A stretch of DNA of 64,000 nt from Bacteroidota bacterium (GCA_023433345.1 JAEZDA010000037.1:53271-117270), one strand, 5' to 3'. Positions 51,901 through 61,215 are shown, counted from the first letter of the stretch. Made by a program: numbers and translations. The notes: generated from the letters alone by a model not told the origin.

Positions 51901-54192
51901 ATATTCGCCGGAAAGATTTCCGGCCAGGTCAGCATTTAACCTGAGCGCGGGGTCATCTATCGAAGCCTGCGCATCAAAATCTCCGCGATTGAGGTTTACA
52001 TCTGCAATAATATTTTTGTAATTATAGCCTTTCAGTTCAACCTCCTGAATATTACCGGCAAGATCGGCAACCATAGTTTTGTAATCAAAGCCAGTTCCCT
52101 TAGCAACTATATTCCCGGTCAGTTTCCCCACCAAACTATCCTGCCCCGTTAGTTTTCCAAGGTCGAAATTTACCAGGTTCATGTTCACATCGTAAACTGC
52201 ATTCTGCGGATCTGAATAATTTTTTAAGTATCCTTTTACAGAGGCATTTCCAAAACTTGTTTGCAACCTCGCATCAGCCTTTAAGTCATTCACGCCACCA
52301 CCGATCATTCCTTCAGCCACTATTTGATCGGGAATTTGAAAACCTTCCGGCAGAGTGCCGGCAGGAATAAAACCCGTTATGAAATTTTTGGAAAAGGTGC
52401 CGCGCTGCATCACTACATCATATTTCAGCTTCGCCGGGTCGCTGATATTATCGAGGGCGATCTTGCCGGCGAAATCAATCCCGCTTCCCGTTGCACGAAC
52501 TACCGCATCGAGATTATTGCTGTTGCCACGCAGGTTTCCGCTTAGAGAAAAGAAAGGAGGTAATTGTTGAAATTGCGCAAGGTTTTCAGGCGGAATAAAA
52601 CGTAAAAGATCCTGCTTTAAAATCCGGCTGTTCAAAATCACAAGGTCGTATGAGAATCTCTCTGCATCATTCAGGTTAAACAAAGTGCCACGCGCATTAA
52701 CCGAACTTCCGCTGAGGCCCGAGAGCTGGATATGCGGGAGATAAACTCTTTGCATAGTTCCTCTCAGTTCCGTGTTTATATGGACCACCTGGTTCGAAAA
52801 ACTTGCAGGAGAAAAGGTTTCTTTTAAAAAAGGAAGAACCTGGTAGAGGTCATTAAAGGCAATTTTCGAATTATTGAAATTAGCTGTTATGAGCGTGTTC
52901 TCAGGGTGTGTCGCCATTGCTTCAATACTGTCATAGCGGATCTCTATTCCATTTTGTAAAACACTGCCAGCCGTTTTTAGAAAAAGGTTGGTTGCAGACA
53001 GAAGCGTATCTGAGAAAGCCAGATCCACACGACCACTATCGAGAACAAAACCGTTTTTTTCCTGAAGAGCAAGTGTGTAAACATTCGCTTTGGTAAGGGA
53101 ATCGCTGAAAAGAAAATCTTCAATGCGCGCATTAATGCCTGACACATCCATGTGGGAGAAATCCAGGCCGCCGGTTGGTGTAACGTTGTTATCGTTGTAT
53201 TGGAACTGATTGTTATTGAGCAAGCCAACTTTTGCTTTGAACAGCCATGGCGCAGGTTCAGAGGTTTCCTCTTTGTTGTCCTGGATCTTCGGAGCCACAA
53301 ATTTTACGCGCGATGAATCAAGCACGAGGGAATCCGCTATGCCTCTGTAGGTGGCAAGATCAAGTACTGCGTTTGTGAGTGCGAGCCTGTGAACATCATT
53401 GGAGTAAAACATCCCTGACACATTATCATCAATGGCCACATCGATATTTCGCAGATCAAATTTGCCTGCGGTCAACCATAAACTGTTTGAAGTGGATGGA
53501 GTGGATGAACCGTCTGAGACAGATGTAGTGTCGGGAAGTGAAGGTTTCGTCATACTCATGAAGAAGTCTATCCCTGAAGCATCAAACTTCGTGATGTCGA
53601 ATTGCAGTCGGTCGGGCTGAAAGCGGGTTAAAGTGGCGTCAAGAGAATCTATCTTGGTTACAAAGCTGTTTCCTCCATAAAGATCTTTGAACCGAACCGC
53701 AACACGATCAAGCACGAGGTGGTCAAGAGTCAATTTCAGCGCCGCCGTATCGGGATTTGCCGTTGCTTTTTTATTTCCCGTAAACGCGTTTACTATAAAA
53801 TCAAAATTAAAAGCTGAATCGCTTTCACTGCGATTGATGTTAATGAGCACATTTTTCAAATATGCTTTTTGAATGTCTGTATTACCTCGAAGAAGTTTAA
53901 AAAGTTTCAGATCAACTTTTAATTCCTCGCCGTAAAGCAACGTATCTTTTTTCTGATCTTCTACATAGATATTTTTTATTTCAACCCATTTTGGTAAACT
54001 ATAATCGATTGAGCCGATGCGCACTTCGGTGTTCAGTTTACTTTTTAAAAACTTCTGCACTTGGTTTTTTGTGATCTTTCTGCCCGCAGGCATATGGATA
54101 AAAATAACAAGCAGCCCCGCTAAGGCCAAAACACTCACAATAAAGATCATGAGAATTTTAAGTGTCTTCCTGAATATCCGGCTGGCAGTCAT
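48973..54192 (-). CDS. tamB: TamB-domain translocation/assembly protein
   Basis: 1739 aa. One N-terminal membrane anchor (about 13-32), then a long beta-rich stalk of AsmA/TamB-type repeats (about 40-1300, seen in recurring LxGxxxGN and LxLDxxxL words), and the TamB C-terminal domain (about 1350-1739; VLAGNYILDKGSYVLNYQFLQRRFNLQKGSTITFAGEP is characteristic). Such proteins bridge the periplasm and probably carry phospholipids to the outer membrane. Transcribed first, immediately followed by TamL, its expected partner. Confidence 0.93.
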   Translation of the reverse strand: MTASRIFRKTLKILMIFIVSVLALAGLLVIFIHMPAGRKITKNQVQKFLKSKLNTEVRIGSIDYSLPKWVEIKNIYVEDQKKDTLLYGEELKVDLKLFKLLRGNTDIQKAYLKNVLININRSESDSAFNFDFIVNAFTGNKKATANPDTAALKLTLDHLVLDRVAVRFKDLYGGNSFVTKIDSLDATLTRFQPDRLQFDITKFDASGIDFFMSMTKPSLPDTTSVSDGSSTPSTSNSLWLTAGKFDLRNIDVAIDDNVSGMFYSNDVHRLALTNAVLDLATYRGIADSLVLDSSRVKFVAPKIQDNKEETSEPAPWLFKAKVGLLNNNQFQYNDNNVTPTGGLDFSHMDVSGINARIEDFLFSDSLTKANVYTLALQEKNGFVLDSGRVDLAFSDTLLSATNLFLKTAGSVLQNGIEIRYDSIEAMATHPENTLITANFNNSKIAFNDLYQVLPFLKETFSPASFSNQVVHINTELRGTMQRVYLPHIQLSGLSGSSVNARGTLFNLNDAERFSYDLVILNSRILKQDLLRFIPPENLAQFQQLPPFFSLSGNLRGNSNNLDAVVRATGSGIDFAGKIALDNISDPAKLKYDVVMQRGTFSKNFITGFIPAGTLPEGFQIPDQIVAEGMIGGGVNDLKADARLQTSFGNASVKGYLKNYSDPQNAVYDVNMNLVNFDLGKLTGQDSLVGKLTGNIVAKGTGFDYKTMVADLAGNIQEVELKGYNYKNIIADVNLNRGDFDAQASIDDPALRLNADLAGNLSGEYPVVEGMMRVDTARLYALGLYPDSLDVAFTANINANDLKPRQLDAKLLIDSISFKLRNEKYPLDSILLQASSLNGIDSITLSSNVANAFASGAFDYDLVIPAIVQYIDGYYDIGANDSTTYPDQQVKFAAKIESHPLISAFVPDLKTYRDLNLEGSFRSADTDSAFNFRANAGNIAYGNNTVANAIVDVRSRNGRIEYAASTDTLSAAGKMFYGTRIQGNAVNDSLVLSAITQDENKKDWFGLKGSLGTTNGAYTFSLRDTALLNYEKWEVAPDNYIRYGEDGIIVHNFALSSDTARLIIKSQEEIPNSAIDVSVDNFNIRSISSFINADTLFMEGTMDSRLTIDDLNNQVPTFTGYAYVSGFKMMSQPIGDLEFYAANRSDELVSTRIYLTGNENDVSASANYNLVSEVVDAKVNITKLNAATLTGLSAGQLKYASGNIRGNMDIYGLVGNPHWNGQLIFDTTRFALTEFGAPYQVNDQQIRLSYPDIRLNNFTIRDSLGNEMKVNGNVTARTLTRYDFDLDVNADDFIVLNVQRAIGNELYGFASVDADISIKGTSEAPDIQGDVLLNDNSDVTIVLPERNFDKDASKSIVRFIDMDTMAILQPGVGFSEKEVGGPSFAKFLNYNLNLEVRKDAIMRIIIDPVTGDEMVVQGDAQLNAGVDPGGNIVLAGNYILDKGSYVLNYQFLQRRFNLQKGSTITFAGEPMNARVDVTAEYIANSSSRDLLANEVTSADPALANSFNQKIPFRVVMHLTGVLSQPTIKFDIQLPDEESNARINPDLRTTIENKLAQIRGDESATNKQVFSLLLFNRFVGEQSSDFFKGNESGFNDLARQSVSQFLSSALNEIASDLIKGVDIDLSLNSYQDYSGLGSRQRTDLNLQLSKSFMNDRLVVTVGKNFGIEGADPAAKAGGRNSYIPDLTVAYKLSRDGRYMLRAYRRNQFEVILDGYVVETGVGFVLTMDYDKFRELFRKRKK

Positions 54193-54344
54193 TTTTCAGT
54201 ATCGAAGTTCGCGTGGCGCATACTATTGTTACGAATAATTATGCCCAACCTTCTCTTACCGAAAATACAGATATAACGAATGGAAAACCAATTCGTTGTG
54301 GAAATATTTCTACGTCGGCTAGGTCTTTTTTTTCGAAAGGTTTA

Positions 54345-55904
54345 TTACCGTGCTCCTAACTCAGCGAGGGCCATCACAAGGTTGGCCGGTTTGCCGGTTA
54401 CTCCTTTAAAAATATCGCCTTGCTTTTCGATTTTTTTCAATGCATTATGAATATTAAAATCAAGCGGGGAAAGCCCTCTTTTTACTTCCTTCCATTGCAA
54501 TGGCATCGAAACCGGTGCGCCCTTTTTGGGCCTTAGGCAATAAACAGAGGCAATGGTTTGAGCCCTGTTGTTTTGGAGATAGTCGAGGTATATTTTTTTC
54601 TTATCGCGACGCTTTAAACTTCGTTCGAGTGTGGTAATCTCCGGCAATTCTTCTTCCACCATCATGCAAACGATGTGAGCGAAATTCTTCACCTGTTCAT
54701 AATCATACTTTCCGCCCATAGGCACATAAATATGAAGACCGGTTCCACCTGAAGTTTTTATATAACTCTCAACCCCTGCATGGTCAAACACCTCTTTTGT
54801 ATATTGGGCACACTCTACAATTTCATCAAACGTATTTTTTTCGGAAGGGTCGAGGTCAATAATGAGATAGTCAGGCTTATCGGGCCTTGAAATGACAGAG
54901 TGCCAGGGATTGATCTCTATACAGCCAAGATTATTGAGATAAGCAAGCGTAGCGCGGTCATTGCAAATGATGTAGTCAACCGTGCGGGCTGATGATTCAG
55001 AATAATCTGCAAAGGTTTTCACCCATGAAGGAATATTATCCCCGGCATCCTTTTGAAAAAAGCCCTTAGCATTTATACCGTTTGGAGATCTGAAAAGCGA
55101 CTGCGGCCTATTCTTCAGGTATGGCAAAATGTATTCAGATATGCTTTGATAATAGTCGATAACCTGGCCCTTGGTTACATCGTCTCCCGGAAAATAAATC
55201 TTATCGCGGTTAGTAACGGGAACGGATATACGCCCAAATTTCAATTCGCCGGCTCCGGCTTTTGCTTTACGTTTTGCAGGAGGCTCGTTTTTTGGAGATG
55301 ATTTCGTTGAACCAGATATCTTTTTTCCAGCTTTGTTTTCTGCCAACCATTTGTTGATCGGTGAATTTTTTGGAGTGTCATCCTCGCTGTTATATCCATC
55401 AACAGAATATTTATCGCGGTGCTTTATCAACAACCATGAGTTTTCTTCCGGTTTGCCTTTCAGTTTTACGAGGGCAAATTCACCTTTCAATTTTTTGCCC
55501 CTCAACTTAATTTTAAGGTCACCTTTTTTCAGGCCTGCAAGAAGTTTCTTTTCTGCCCCGGCTCCATCCTCGCCGTCGATGGTTGTATAGGTACCTTTAT
55601 CCCAAATCTCCACGATACCTGCTCCATAGCCTGAAGGAATAATACCTTTAAAATCTTTGTAGTCATAAGGATGATCTTCCACCATCATCGCGAGGCGTTT
55701 GTCTGCAGGGTCCAATGACGGACCTTTCGGCACAGCCCAGCTTTTCAACACTCCCTCCATTTCGAGCCGGAAATCGTAATGCAGTCTTGATGCCTTATGC
55801 CGCTGCACCACAAAGGCAAGAGCGCCTGACGATCTTTTTAGTGCGGCCTTGGGTTCAGGTGTTTTCTTGAAATCTCTTTTTTTCCTGTAGGATGCTAATG
55901 CCAT
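54345..55904 (-). CDS. ligD: LigD-like protein with phosphoesterase and polymerase domains, no ligase domain
   Basis: 519 aa. The N-terminal 3'-phosphoesterase domain (about 30-170) has the full catalytic set H36, H42, D44, R46, H78 and Y82, matching the spacing known for Pseudomonas LigD. A basic linker (about 172-220) follows. The polymerase/primase domain (about 225-510) has DLD at 350-352, H391 in SGGTGLHIYVP and D441. The ATP-dependent ligase domain present in full LigD (KxDG motif) is missing. It would process and fill DNA ends in non-homologous end joining, and needs a ligase from elsewhere. It starts 3 bases after ku. Confidence 0.93.
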   Translation of the reverse strand: MALASYRKKRDFKKTPEPKAALKRSSGALAFVVQRHKASRLHYDFRLEMEGVLKSWAVPKGPSLDPADKRLAMMVEDHPYDYKDFKGIIPSGYGAGIVEIWDKGTYTTIDGEDGAGAEKKLLAGLKKGDLKIKLRGKKLKGEFALVKLKGKPEENSWLLIKHRDKYSVDGYNSEDDTPKNSPINKWLAENKAGKKISGSTKSSPKNEPPAKRKAKAGAGELKFGRISVPVTNRDKIYFPGDDVTKGQVIDYYQSISEYILPYLKNRPQSLFRSPNGINAKGFFQKDAGDNIPSWVKTFADYSESSARTVDYIICNDRATLAYLNNLGCIEINPWHSVISRPDKPDYLIIDLDPSEKNTFDEIVECAQYTKEVFDHAGVESYIKTSGGTGLHIYVPMGGKYDYEQVKNFAHIVCMMVEEELPEITTLERSLKRRDKKKIYLDYLQNNRAQTIASVYCLRPKKGAPVSMPLQWKEVKRGLSPLDFNIHNALKKIEKQGDIFKGVTGKPANLVMALAELGAR

Positions 55905-55907
55905 GTG

Positions 55908-56687
55908 TTATGATGCTTTTTTTCTTTTACCGGTACTAAGGCTTGCTTTGAGTTGATCCATCAGGTCTGTCGTTTTGCTGTGAACCACCTTCATTGTAGT
56001 AACTTTTGGTTTCACACCTTTTGATTTCGCCTGAATGATTTTTAATAACTGTGATGAATAGGTGTCCTTATATTTTGAAATATCAAATTTACCCGAGAGC
56101 TGTTCGATCAGGTTAATTGCCATTTTCAATTCGGGCGGTTTTACCGCCGACTTTGCCGGCAAGCCCAACCCTTCAACTTCTCTTATCTCTTCTTCAAAGC
56201 GTATCTGGTTTAGAATGATCACCTTTTCCTGCGCACTCAGGATGGCAAGATGTTCCTTATTGCGCATTACAAATGTTGCCACACCAGCCTTTTTTGTTTT
56301 CAACAAGGCCTCTCGCAGCAAAGCGTAAGGCCGTTCGCCAGATTTATCGGGCGCCACGTAATAAGGCGTTTCAAAATAAACGCTGTTCACTTCAGCAAGG
56401 TCAACGAAATCACTGATCTCGATCACCTTCGTTTTTTTTGCGTTGGCCTGCTCAAAATCTTTATCATCCAGTACTACATATTTGTTGCCCATCATATAGC
56501 CCTTTACAATGCTTTCCCATTTCACTTCCTTTCCCGTTTTTTCATTTACGCGCATGTATTTGATGTTGCTATGATCTTTTTTATCCAGCATATCGAAATT
56601 CAGGTTGCTTGATGAGGTTGCACTGTAAAGCTTCACCGGGATGTTTACGAGTCCGAAGCCTATTGCTCCTGTCCATAGAGGTCTCAT
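55908..56687 (-). CDS. ku: Ku protein for non-homologous end joining
   Basis: 259 aa from ATG 56687 (MRPLWTGAIGFGLVNIPVKLYSAT), the standard bacterial Ku opening; an upstream TTG would add three residues. The Ku core covers about 1-220 (YMRVNEKTGKEV, YETPYYVAPDKSGERPYALLREAL-type sequence and VMRNKEHLAIL). The C-terminus is short and basic (STGKRKKAS). It binds broken DNA ends as a homodimer and recruits LigD. It lies 3 bases upstream of the LigD-like gene. Confidence 0.96.
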   Translation of the reverse strand: MRPLWTGAIGFGLVNIPVKLYSATSSSNLNFDMLDKKDHSNIKYMRVNEKTGKEVKWESIVKGYMMGNKYVVLDDKDFEQANAKKTKVIEISDFVDLAEVNSVYFETPYYVAPDKSGERPYALLREALLKTKKAGVATFVMRNKEHLAILSAQEKVIILNQIRFEEEIREVEGLGLPAKSAVKPPELKMAINLIEQLSGKFDISKYKDTYSSQLLKIIQAKSKGVKPKVTTMKVVHSKTTDLMDQLKASLSTGKRKKAS

Positions 56688-56703
56688 AGTTATCAATTTT
56701 ATT

Positions 56704-57594
56704 TTAACCGTTTACAATTTCGCCACCGTTCGGATGTAGTACCTGGCCGGTGAAGTAGGAACCATCTTCGCTTGCAAGAAACAGAAAAGCGGGAGCCACT
56801 TCAGAAGGCTCTCCTGCACGTTCCATAGGCACATCGCTTCCATGTTTTGCAACCTTTTTAGGTTTAAAGGTTGCTGGAATGAGCGGCGTCCAGATCGGGC
56901 CGGGAGCTACTGCATTTACGCGAATTTTTTTCTTTGCGAGGTTTGCCGATAAGCTCCTTGTGAAACTTACTATGGCGCCCTTACTGGAAGCGTAATCAAT
57001 AAGGTGACCGCTGCCCCTGTATGCTGTTACGGAAGTTGTATTAATTATCGAGCTGCCGGCTTTCATATGCGGCAATGCATTTTGTGTGATCCAAAAAAAA
57101 GAAAACAGGTTCACTGAAAAAATGTGAATCAATTGCTTTGATGAAATGTCTTCTAACTTTTCCTGCTCTACATGAGTTGCAGCATTGTTAACAAGCACAT
57201 CTATTCTGCCAAATTTTTTTATGGTATGCGATACGATCTTTTTGCAGTGTGATTCCCTACTTATATCCCCGGGGATCAGCAGACATGACTGCCCGTAAAT
57301 ATTTTCGATTTCATTCTTTGTGTTTGCAGCATCGGCATGCTCACTCAGATATGATATTGCGACATCTGCTCCTTCTTTGGCAAACAAAAGGGCGACCGCC
57401 TTACCGATGCCACTATCGCCGCCGGTTATCAGGGCAACCTTACCGAATAATTTTCCTCTCGGGGCTTCAACAGGGTCTGAAACTGGCGCCGGACTCATCT
57501 TAATTTCAAGGCCCGGGCTTTTTTGACGTTGTGGTTTACGGATGGGTTTTGCCGCTCCTCCTTTTTGCATACAGATGAATATTTGGTGATCCAT
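56704..57594 (-). CDS. Short-chain dehydrogenase/reductase, stress-type
   Basis: 296 aa. A Pro/Lys-rich N-terminus (about 1-45) precedes the Rossmann fold: TGGDSGIG cofactor motif near 57, NNAA near 137 and the YASSK active site (Tyr/Lys). RVNAVAPGPIWTPLIP follows. The long N-terminal extension is typical of Gsp39/YhxC-like general stress SDRs. Substrate unknown. It sits 16 bases upstream of ku, so ku, the LigD-like gene and this one may share regulation. ATG 57570 is an alternative start. Confidence 0.88.
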   Translation of the reverse strand: MDHQIFICMQKGGAAKPIRKPQRQKSPGLEIKMSPAPVSDPVEAPRGKLFGKVALITGGDSGIGKAVALLFAKEGADVAISYLSEHADAANTKNEIENIYGQSCLLIPGDISRESHCKKIVSHTIKKFGRIDVLVNNAATHVEQEKLEDISSKQLIHIFSVNLFSFFWITQNALPHMKAGSSIINTTSVTAYRGSGHLIDYASSKGAIVSFTRSLSANLAKKKIRVNAVAPGPIWTPLIPATFKPKKVAKHGSDVPMERAGEPSEVAPAFLFLASEDGSYFTGQVLHPNGGEIVNG

Positions 57595-57755
57595 TCACAC
57601 AAATCAACAACCGTGCGGGAATTTTTTTTCCTTCACTAAATCAACTTCAACCCAATGGGGAAGCGGTTCTACAATTAGAATGGTTTTTTAGAAGAATAGG
57701 ATCATTATATTGTTGGTACAGCCTTTGAAAAATACCTTCTAACAAACCATAAAAT

Positions 57756-58238
57756 ATGAAGGCTGCCTACAACGATAACCATCTTGCCATTTTGAAGAAT
57801 AAGATCGAAGAGATCAGGGTGGCGATCTTCAAACCCGAAATGAACTCTGAGCTGCATCTTCCTAACAATATAATAGAGGTGTTGAAAGTTGATAATGAGG
57901 GAATGGTTTACTTCTTTACTTCCTGCAATGGAGATTATGCAAATTATCTTGACCGGAGCTTTTATGGATACCTCGATTTTTACCGGAAGGGATGCGATGG
58001 AAGACTGATGCTGAGCGGGAAGGCGGAGATAGTTGAATCAGAAGATGAAGCGCTTGAAAAGGAAAACTATTCTCAAAAGACAGGTTCGCAAATTGTTTTG
58101 GTAAAGTTGAAGATCATGCAGGCTGAGTTAGTGGATGCAGGTGTTCGCCAGCAAAAAGAGTCCTTTATAGACAAAATGAAACACGCAGTGAGTCAATGGT
58201 TTTTTTCGCCAACTCACAAAGTTTACGACTTCTCATAA
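57756..58238 (+). CDS. Pyridoxamine-phosphate-oxidase-like split-barrel protein
   Basis: 160 aa. The pattern VLKVDNEGMVYFFTSCNGDYANYLDRSFYGYLDFYRKGCDGRLMLSGKAEIV resembles FMN-binding split-barrel proteins of the general stress protein 26 kind, although flavin ligands cannot be confirmed by eye. The C-terminal about 40 residues are a charged helix. It stands alone, divergent from the SDR gene, and is closed by a strong terminator. Confidence 0.6.
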   Translation: MKAAYNDNHLAILKNKIEEIRVAIFKPEMNSELHLPNNIIEVLKVDNEGMVYFFTSCNGDYANYLDRSFYGYLDFYRKGCDGRLMLSGKAEIVESEDEALEKENYSQKTGSQIVLVKLKIMQAELVDAGVRQQKESFIDKMKHAVSQWFFSPTHKVYDFS

Positions 58239-58320
58239 TTACACTATATATATATCGGCGAATGAATTAAGGAAAGAGATCAGGAATCGACAGAAAAGGT
58301 AAAGGCTAAAAGAAATAGAA

Positions 58321-58348
58321 GTCCCTCCGGAAACGGAGGGATTTTTTT
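58321..58348 (+). terminator. Rho-independent terminator
   Basis: TCCCTCCG pairs with CGGAGGGA around GAAA, followed by seven T. Confidence 0.9.
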
Positions 58349-59117
58349 ATTTCATTTTAAATTTCTGAATTGCATTTTTGGAAAAATCGCTTAAGATAAG
58401 TTTGCCGCTTATAGCCGCGCGCTCGTGAAGCAGTTTATCCCAGTGGGAAGTTCCATCCCAGAAATTTGCCTTGAGATTTGCCATCGCGGCGGGATTAGAA
58501 TGTGCGAGGGTTTCGGCAAGACGGTCAACAGCTTCATCCAGGCCTTCAATTGTTTCATGCACTTCTGCGAACAATCCTTTACGCTTCGCCCATTCTGCCG
58601 GGCGCCACGATGTTGCATCAATTGCTAGTGCCGAAAAGGCAGAGAGACCGATCTTGCGTTCCACCGCAGGACCAACCACAAAGGGGCCGATGCCAACGGC
58701 AAGTTCACTCAACTTGATATCAGCCTTATTTATTGCAATTGCATAATCTGCAGCTGAAGCAAGGCCAACTCCACCTCCAACACAACGGCCATGAACGCGC
58801 GCAATTATAAATTTTTTACAAGTACGCATTGCATTGATCACGTTAGCAAAACCGCTAAAGAACTGAAGACCTTCCTCTTCATTTTTTATACTGAGCAATT
58901 CATCAAAGCTGGCCCCGGCGCAAAACGCCTTATCACCATCACTTTTTAAAACTATCACACGGGTTTCATCATGTGTGCCTGCGAAGTGTATTTCCCTCGC
59001 CAGTTCCGCCAGTAATTTCCCGGGCAGAGAATTGCTTTGCGGATGAAAGAACGTGATGGTTGTGATGCCATGGTGTGTTTCAGTTTTTACATGGCCGTCG
59101 GCAATATTGTGCTGCAT
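58347..59117 (-). CDS. Enoyl-CoA hydratase/isomerase family protein
   Basis: 256 aa, crotonase fold. KAFCAGASFDELLS is the first oxyanion-hole region, GRCVGGGVGLASAADYAIAINKADIKLSELAVGIGP the second, with the catalytic-position Glu in SELAVGI. It begins 3 bases after the paaZ stop, so the two are co-transcribed. The pairing suggests a role in phenylacetyl-CoA or related ring-cleavage degradation (PaaF/PaaG-like), but no other paa gene is visible here. Confidence 0.88.
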   Translation of the reverse strand: MQHNIADGHVKTETHHGITTITFFHPQSNSLPGKLLAELAREIHFAGTHDETRVIVLKSDGDKAFCAGASFDELLSIKNEEEGLQFFSGFANVINAMRTCKKFIIARVHGRCVGGGVGLASAADYAIAINKADIKLSELAVGIGPFVVGPAVERKIGLSAFSALAIDATSWRPAEWAKRKGLFAEVHETIEGLDEAVDRLAETLAHSNPAAMANLKANFWDGTSHWDKLLHERAAISGKLILSDFSKNAIQKFKMK

Positions 59118-59120
59118 GAA

Positions 59121-61199
59121 CTATATTTTGTTTTTCATTTGAACCATTGTGAGAATTGTACCCACGCCGGTAATTTCATCTTTATCATCAAAAATTTCCA
59201 CCATCCATTTTACGATTCCTTTTGGTATGTCCATTCCTTTTACATATTCCATGTCAGGGGTTTTTTCCTTCGTTTCCTGCGCGATCTTTTCCTTGCAGGT
59301 AAAACGAATATACACCTGGGTTCCGGGATATACGGGCTTGGTAAAACGCAATTCATCAATACCATAATTCAGCAATACCGGATTACGTTCAAAGCCATCC
59401 ACAAACAACCCTGCCGCTATGCTCATTATCAGGTATCCATGCGCCACCTGTTCATCAAACATGGTTCCTTCGAAGTTGGTGGTTTTTATGTGAGCATAAA
59501 AATGGTCGCCGCTGAGGTCGGCAAACTGGTCGATAAGCTCCGAAGTCACTAATCTTTTTTCCGTTATCAATTGGTCACCGATCACCAGGTCTTCAAAAAA
59601 TTTCCTGAAAGGATGTATTCCACCTACAATGCCCGTTGCATTTTGCTGATAAACATTTGTGATTGCAGTTATCATTGAAGGTGACCCCTGAATGGCGGTG
59701 CGCTGCAGGTAATGTTTAATTCCACGAAGGCCTCCCATTTCCTCTCCACCACCGGCGCGACCCGGGCCGCCATGTACAAGCATAGGCAGAGGTGAACCGT
59801 GTCCTGTACTTTCTTTCGCGCATTCTTCATTTAACACTAATATTCTTCCATGGTGTGTTGCCGCGTTTACCACATAATCAGCCGCGATTTTTCTGTCTGC
59901 CGTAACAATTGATGACACAAGGCTTCCCTTTCCCATCTTGCTGAGCATTATAGCTTCATCAAGATCTTTATAAGGCATTAGGGTGCTAACAGGACCAAAT
60001 GCTTCTACATTATGCGGCTCAAAAGAATGCATCGGGCTTTCGTTCATCAACAATATCGGGCTGATGAAAGCTCCCATTTGCGCGTCTGCGTCAACAACCT
60101 GCACACTGTCTAAAGAGCCATAAATAATCCGCGACGAAGCAAGTAATTTCTGAACCTGTCCGCGAACCTCATCACGTTGGCCTTGTCCGGCCAAGGAGCC
60201 CATCCTTACCTTTTCGTTCGATGGATTTCCCACCAGGGTTTTTTCAAGTTCAAGCCTGAGGCTTTGCGAAACCTCTTCCATCCTGTTTTCGGGAACAAAT
60301 ATTCTCCTGATGGCAGTACATTTCTGACCTGCCTTCACCGTCATCTCTTTCTTAACTTCTTTTATAAATATTTCCCATTCCGGCTGACCTGGTTGTACAT
60401 CATTGCCTAGAACGATGCAGTTTAGCGAGTCTGCCTCCATGTTAAAAGGAACGCATTCTTCAAGTATTCGTGTATGCGATTTTAATTTTAAACCAGTGGA
60501 AGCAGAACCTGTGAAGGTCACCACATCCTGCGATGTCACGTGGTCAAGCAAATCTCCAGCACTTCCACAAAGGAGTTGTAATGCACCTTCCGGCAAGATC
60601 CCTGAAGCGATGATCTCCCTCACAACAACTTCAGTTAAAAAGCTCGTAACTGTTGCGGGCTTTACAACTGCAGGCATCCCGGCCAACAGGTTAACGGCAA
60701 TCTTTTCAAGCATTCCCCACACCGGAAAATTGTATGCATTTATGTGAATGGCAACACCTTCTTTTGGAACCAGCAAATGATGCCCCATGAAATTTCCTTG
60801 TTTGCTCAGCGAAACAGGTTCGCCATCAACACAAAATGGATCATCCGGCAACCTGCGCCTGAGTGAGGCGTTTGAAAATAGATTTCCGATGCCTCCTTCA
60901 ATATCTATCCAACTATCCAACTTCGTAGCGCCGGTAAATGCGCTGATCGCATAGAAGTGTTCTTTTTTAGCAAGCAGATGCAATGCAAGGGCACGCAGCA
61001 TTCTTCCTCTTTGCTGGAAGGTCATTTTACGTAATGCGGAATTGCCTTTACTTCTCGCATACTGCAGCATCCTCTCCATATCTATCCCCTGCGTTGATGC
61101 CAGGGCTACAGGCTCGTTATTGATCGCATTATATAAGATCTGTCCATCGCCATCGCCGGTGATCCATTCTCCTGCTATATAATTGCCTAATTTTTGCAT
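59121..61199 (-). CDS. paaZ: PaaZ, bifunctional oxepin-CoA hydrolase/aldehyde dehydrogenase
   Basis: 692 aa. N-terminal aldehyde dehydrogenase domain (about 1-500) with Glu in MEADSLN and the catalytic Cys in AGQKCTAIRR. The C-terminal MaoC-type hydratase domain (about 535-690) has the Asp-His pair in LSGDHFYAH. This is the PaaZ arrangement, which opens the oxepin ring in phenylacetate degradation and oxidises the aldehyde product. It has its own -7 element and is followed by a crotonase-fold gene. Confidence 0.94.
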   Translation of the reverse strand: MQKLGNYIAGEWITGDGDGQILYNAINNEPVALASTQGIDMERMLQYARSKGNSALRKMTFQQRGRMLRALALHLLAKKEHFYAISAFTGATKLDSWIDIEGGIGNLFSNASLRRRLPDDPFCVDGEPVSLSKQGNFMGHHLLVPKEGVAIHINAYNFPVWGMLEKIAVNLLAGMPAVVKPATVTSFLTEVVVREIIASGILPEGALQLLCGSAGDLLDHVTSQDVVTFTGSASTGLKLKSHTRILEECVPFNMEADSLNCIVLGNDVQPGQPEWEIFIKEVKKEMTVKAGQKCTAIRRIFVPENRMEEVSQSLRLELEKTLVGNPSNEKVRMGSLAGQGQRDEVRGQVQKLLASSRIIYGSLDSVQVVDADAQMGAFISPILLMNESPMHSFEPHNVEAFGPVSTLMPYKDLDEAIMLSKMGKGSLVSSIVTADRKIAADYVVNAATHHGRILVLNEECAKESTGHGSPLPMLVHGGPGRAGGGEEMGGLRGIKHYLQRTAIQGSPSMITAITNVYQQNATGIVGGIHPFRKFFEDLVIGDQLITEKRLVTSELIDQFADLSGDHFYAHIKTTNFEGTMFDEQVAHGYLIMSIAAGLFVDGFERNPVLLNYGIDELRFTKPVYPGTQVYIRFTCKEKIAQETKEKTPDMEYVKGMDIPKGIVKWMVEIFDDKDEITGVGTILTMVQMKNKI

Positions 61200-61215
61200 A
61201 CGTGTGGTTGTGCCG

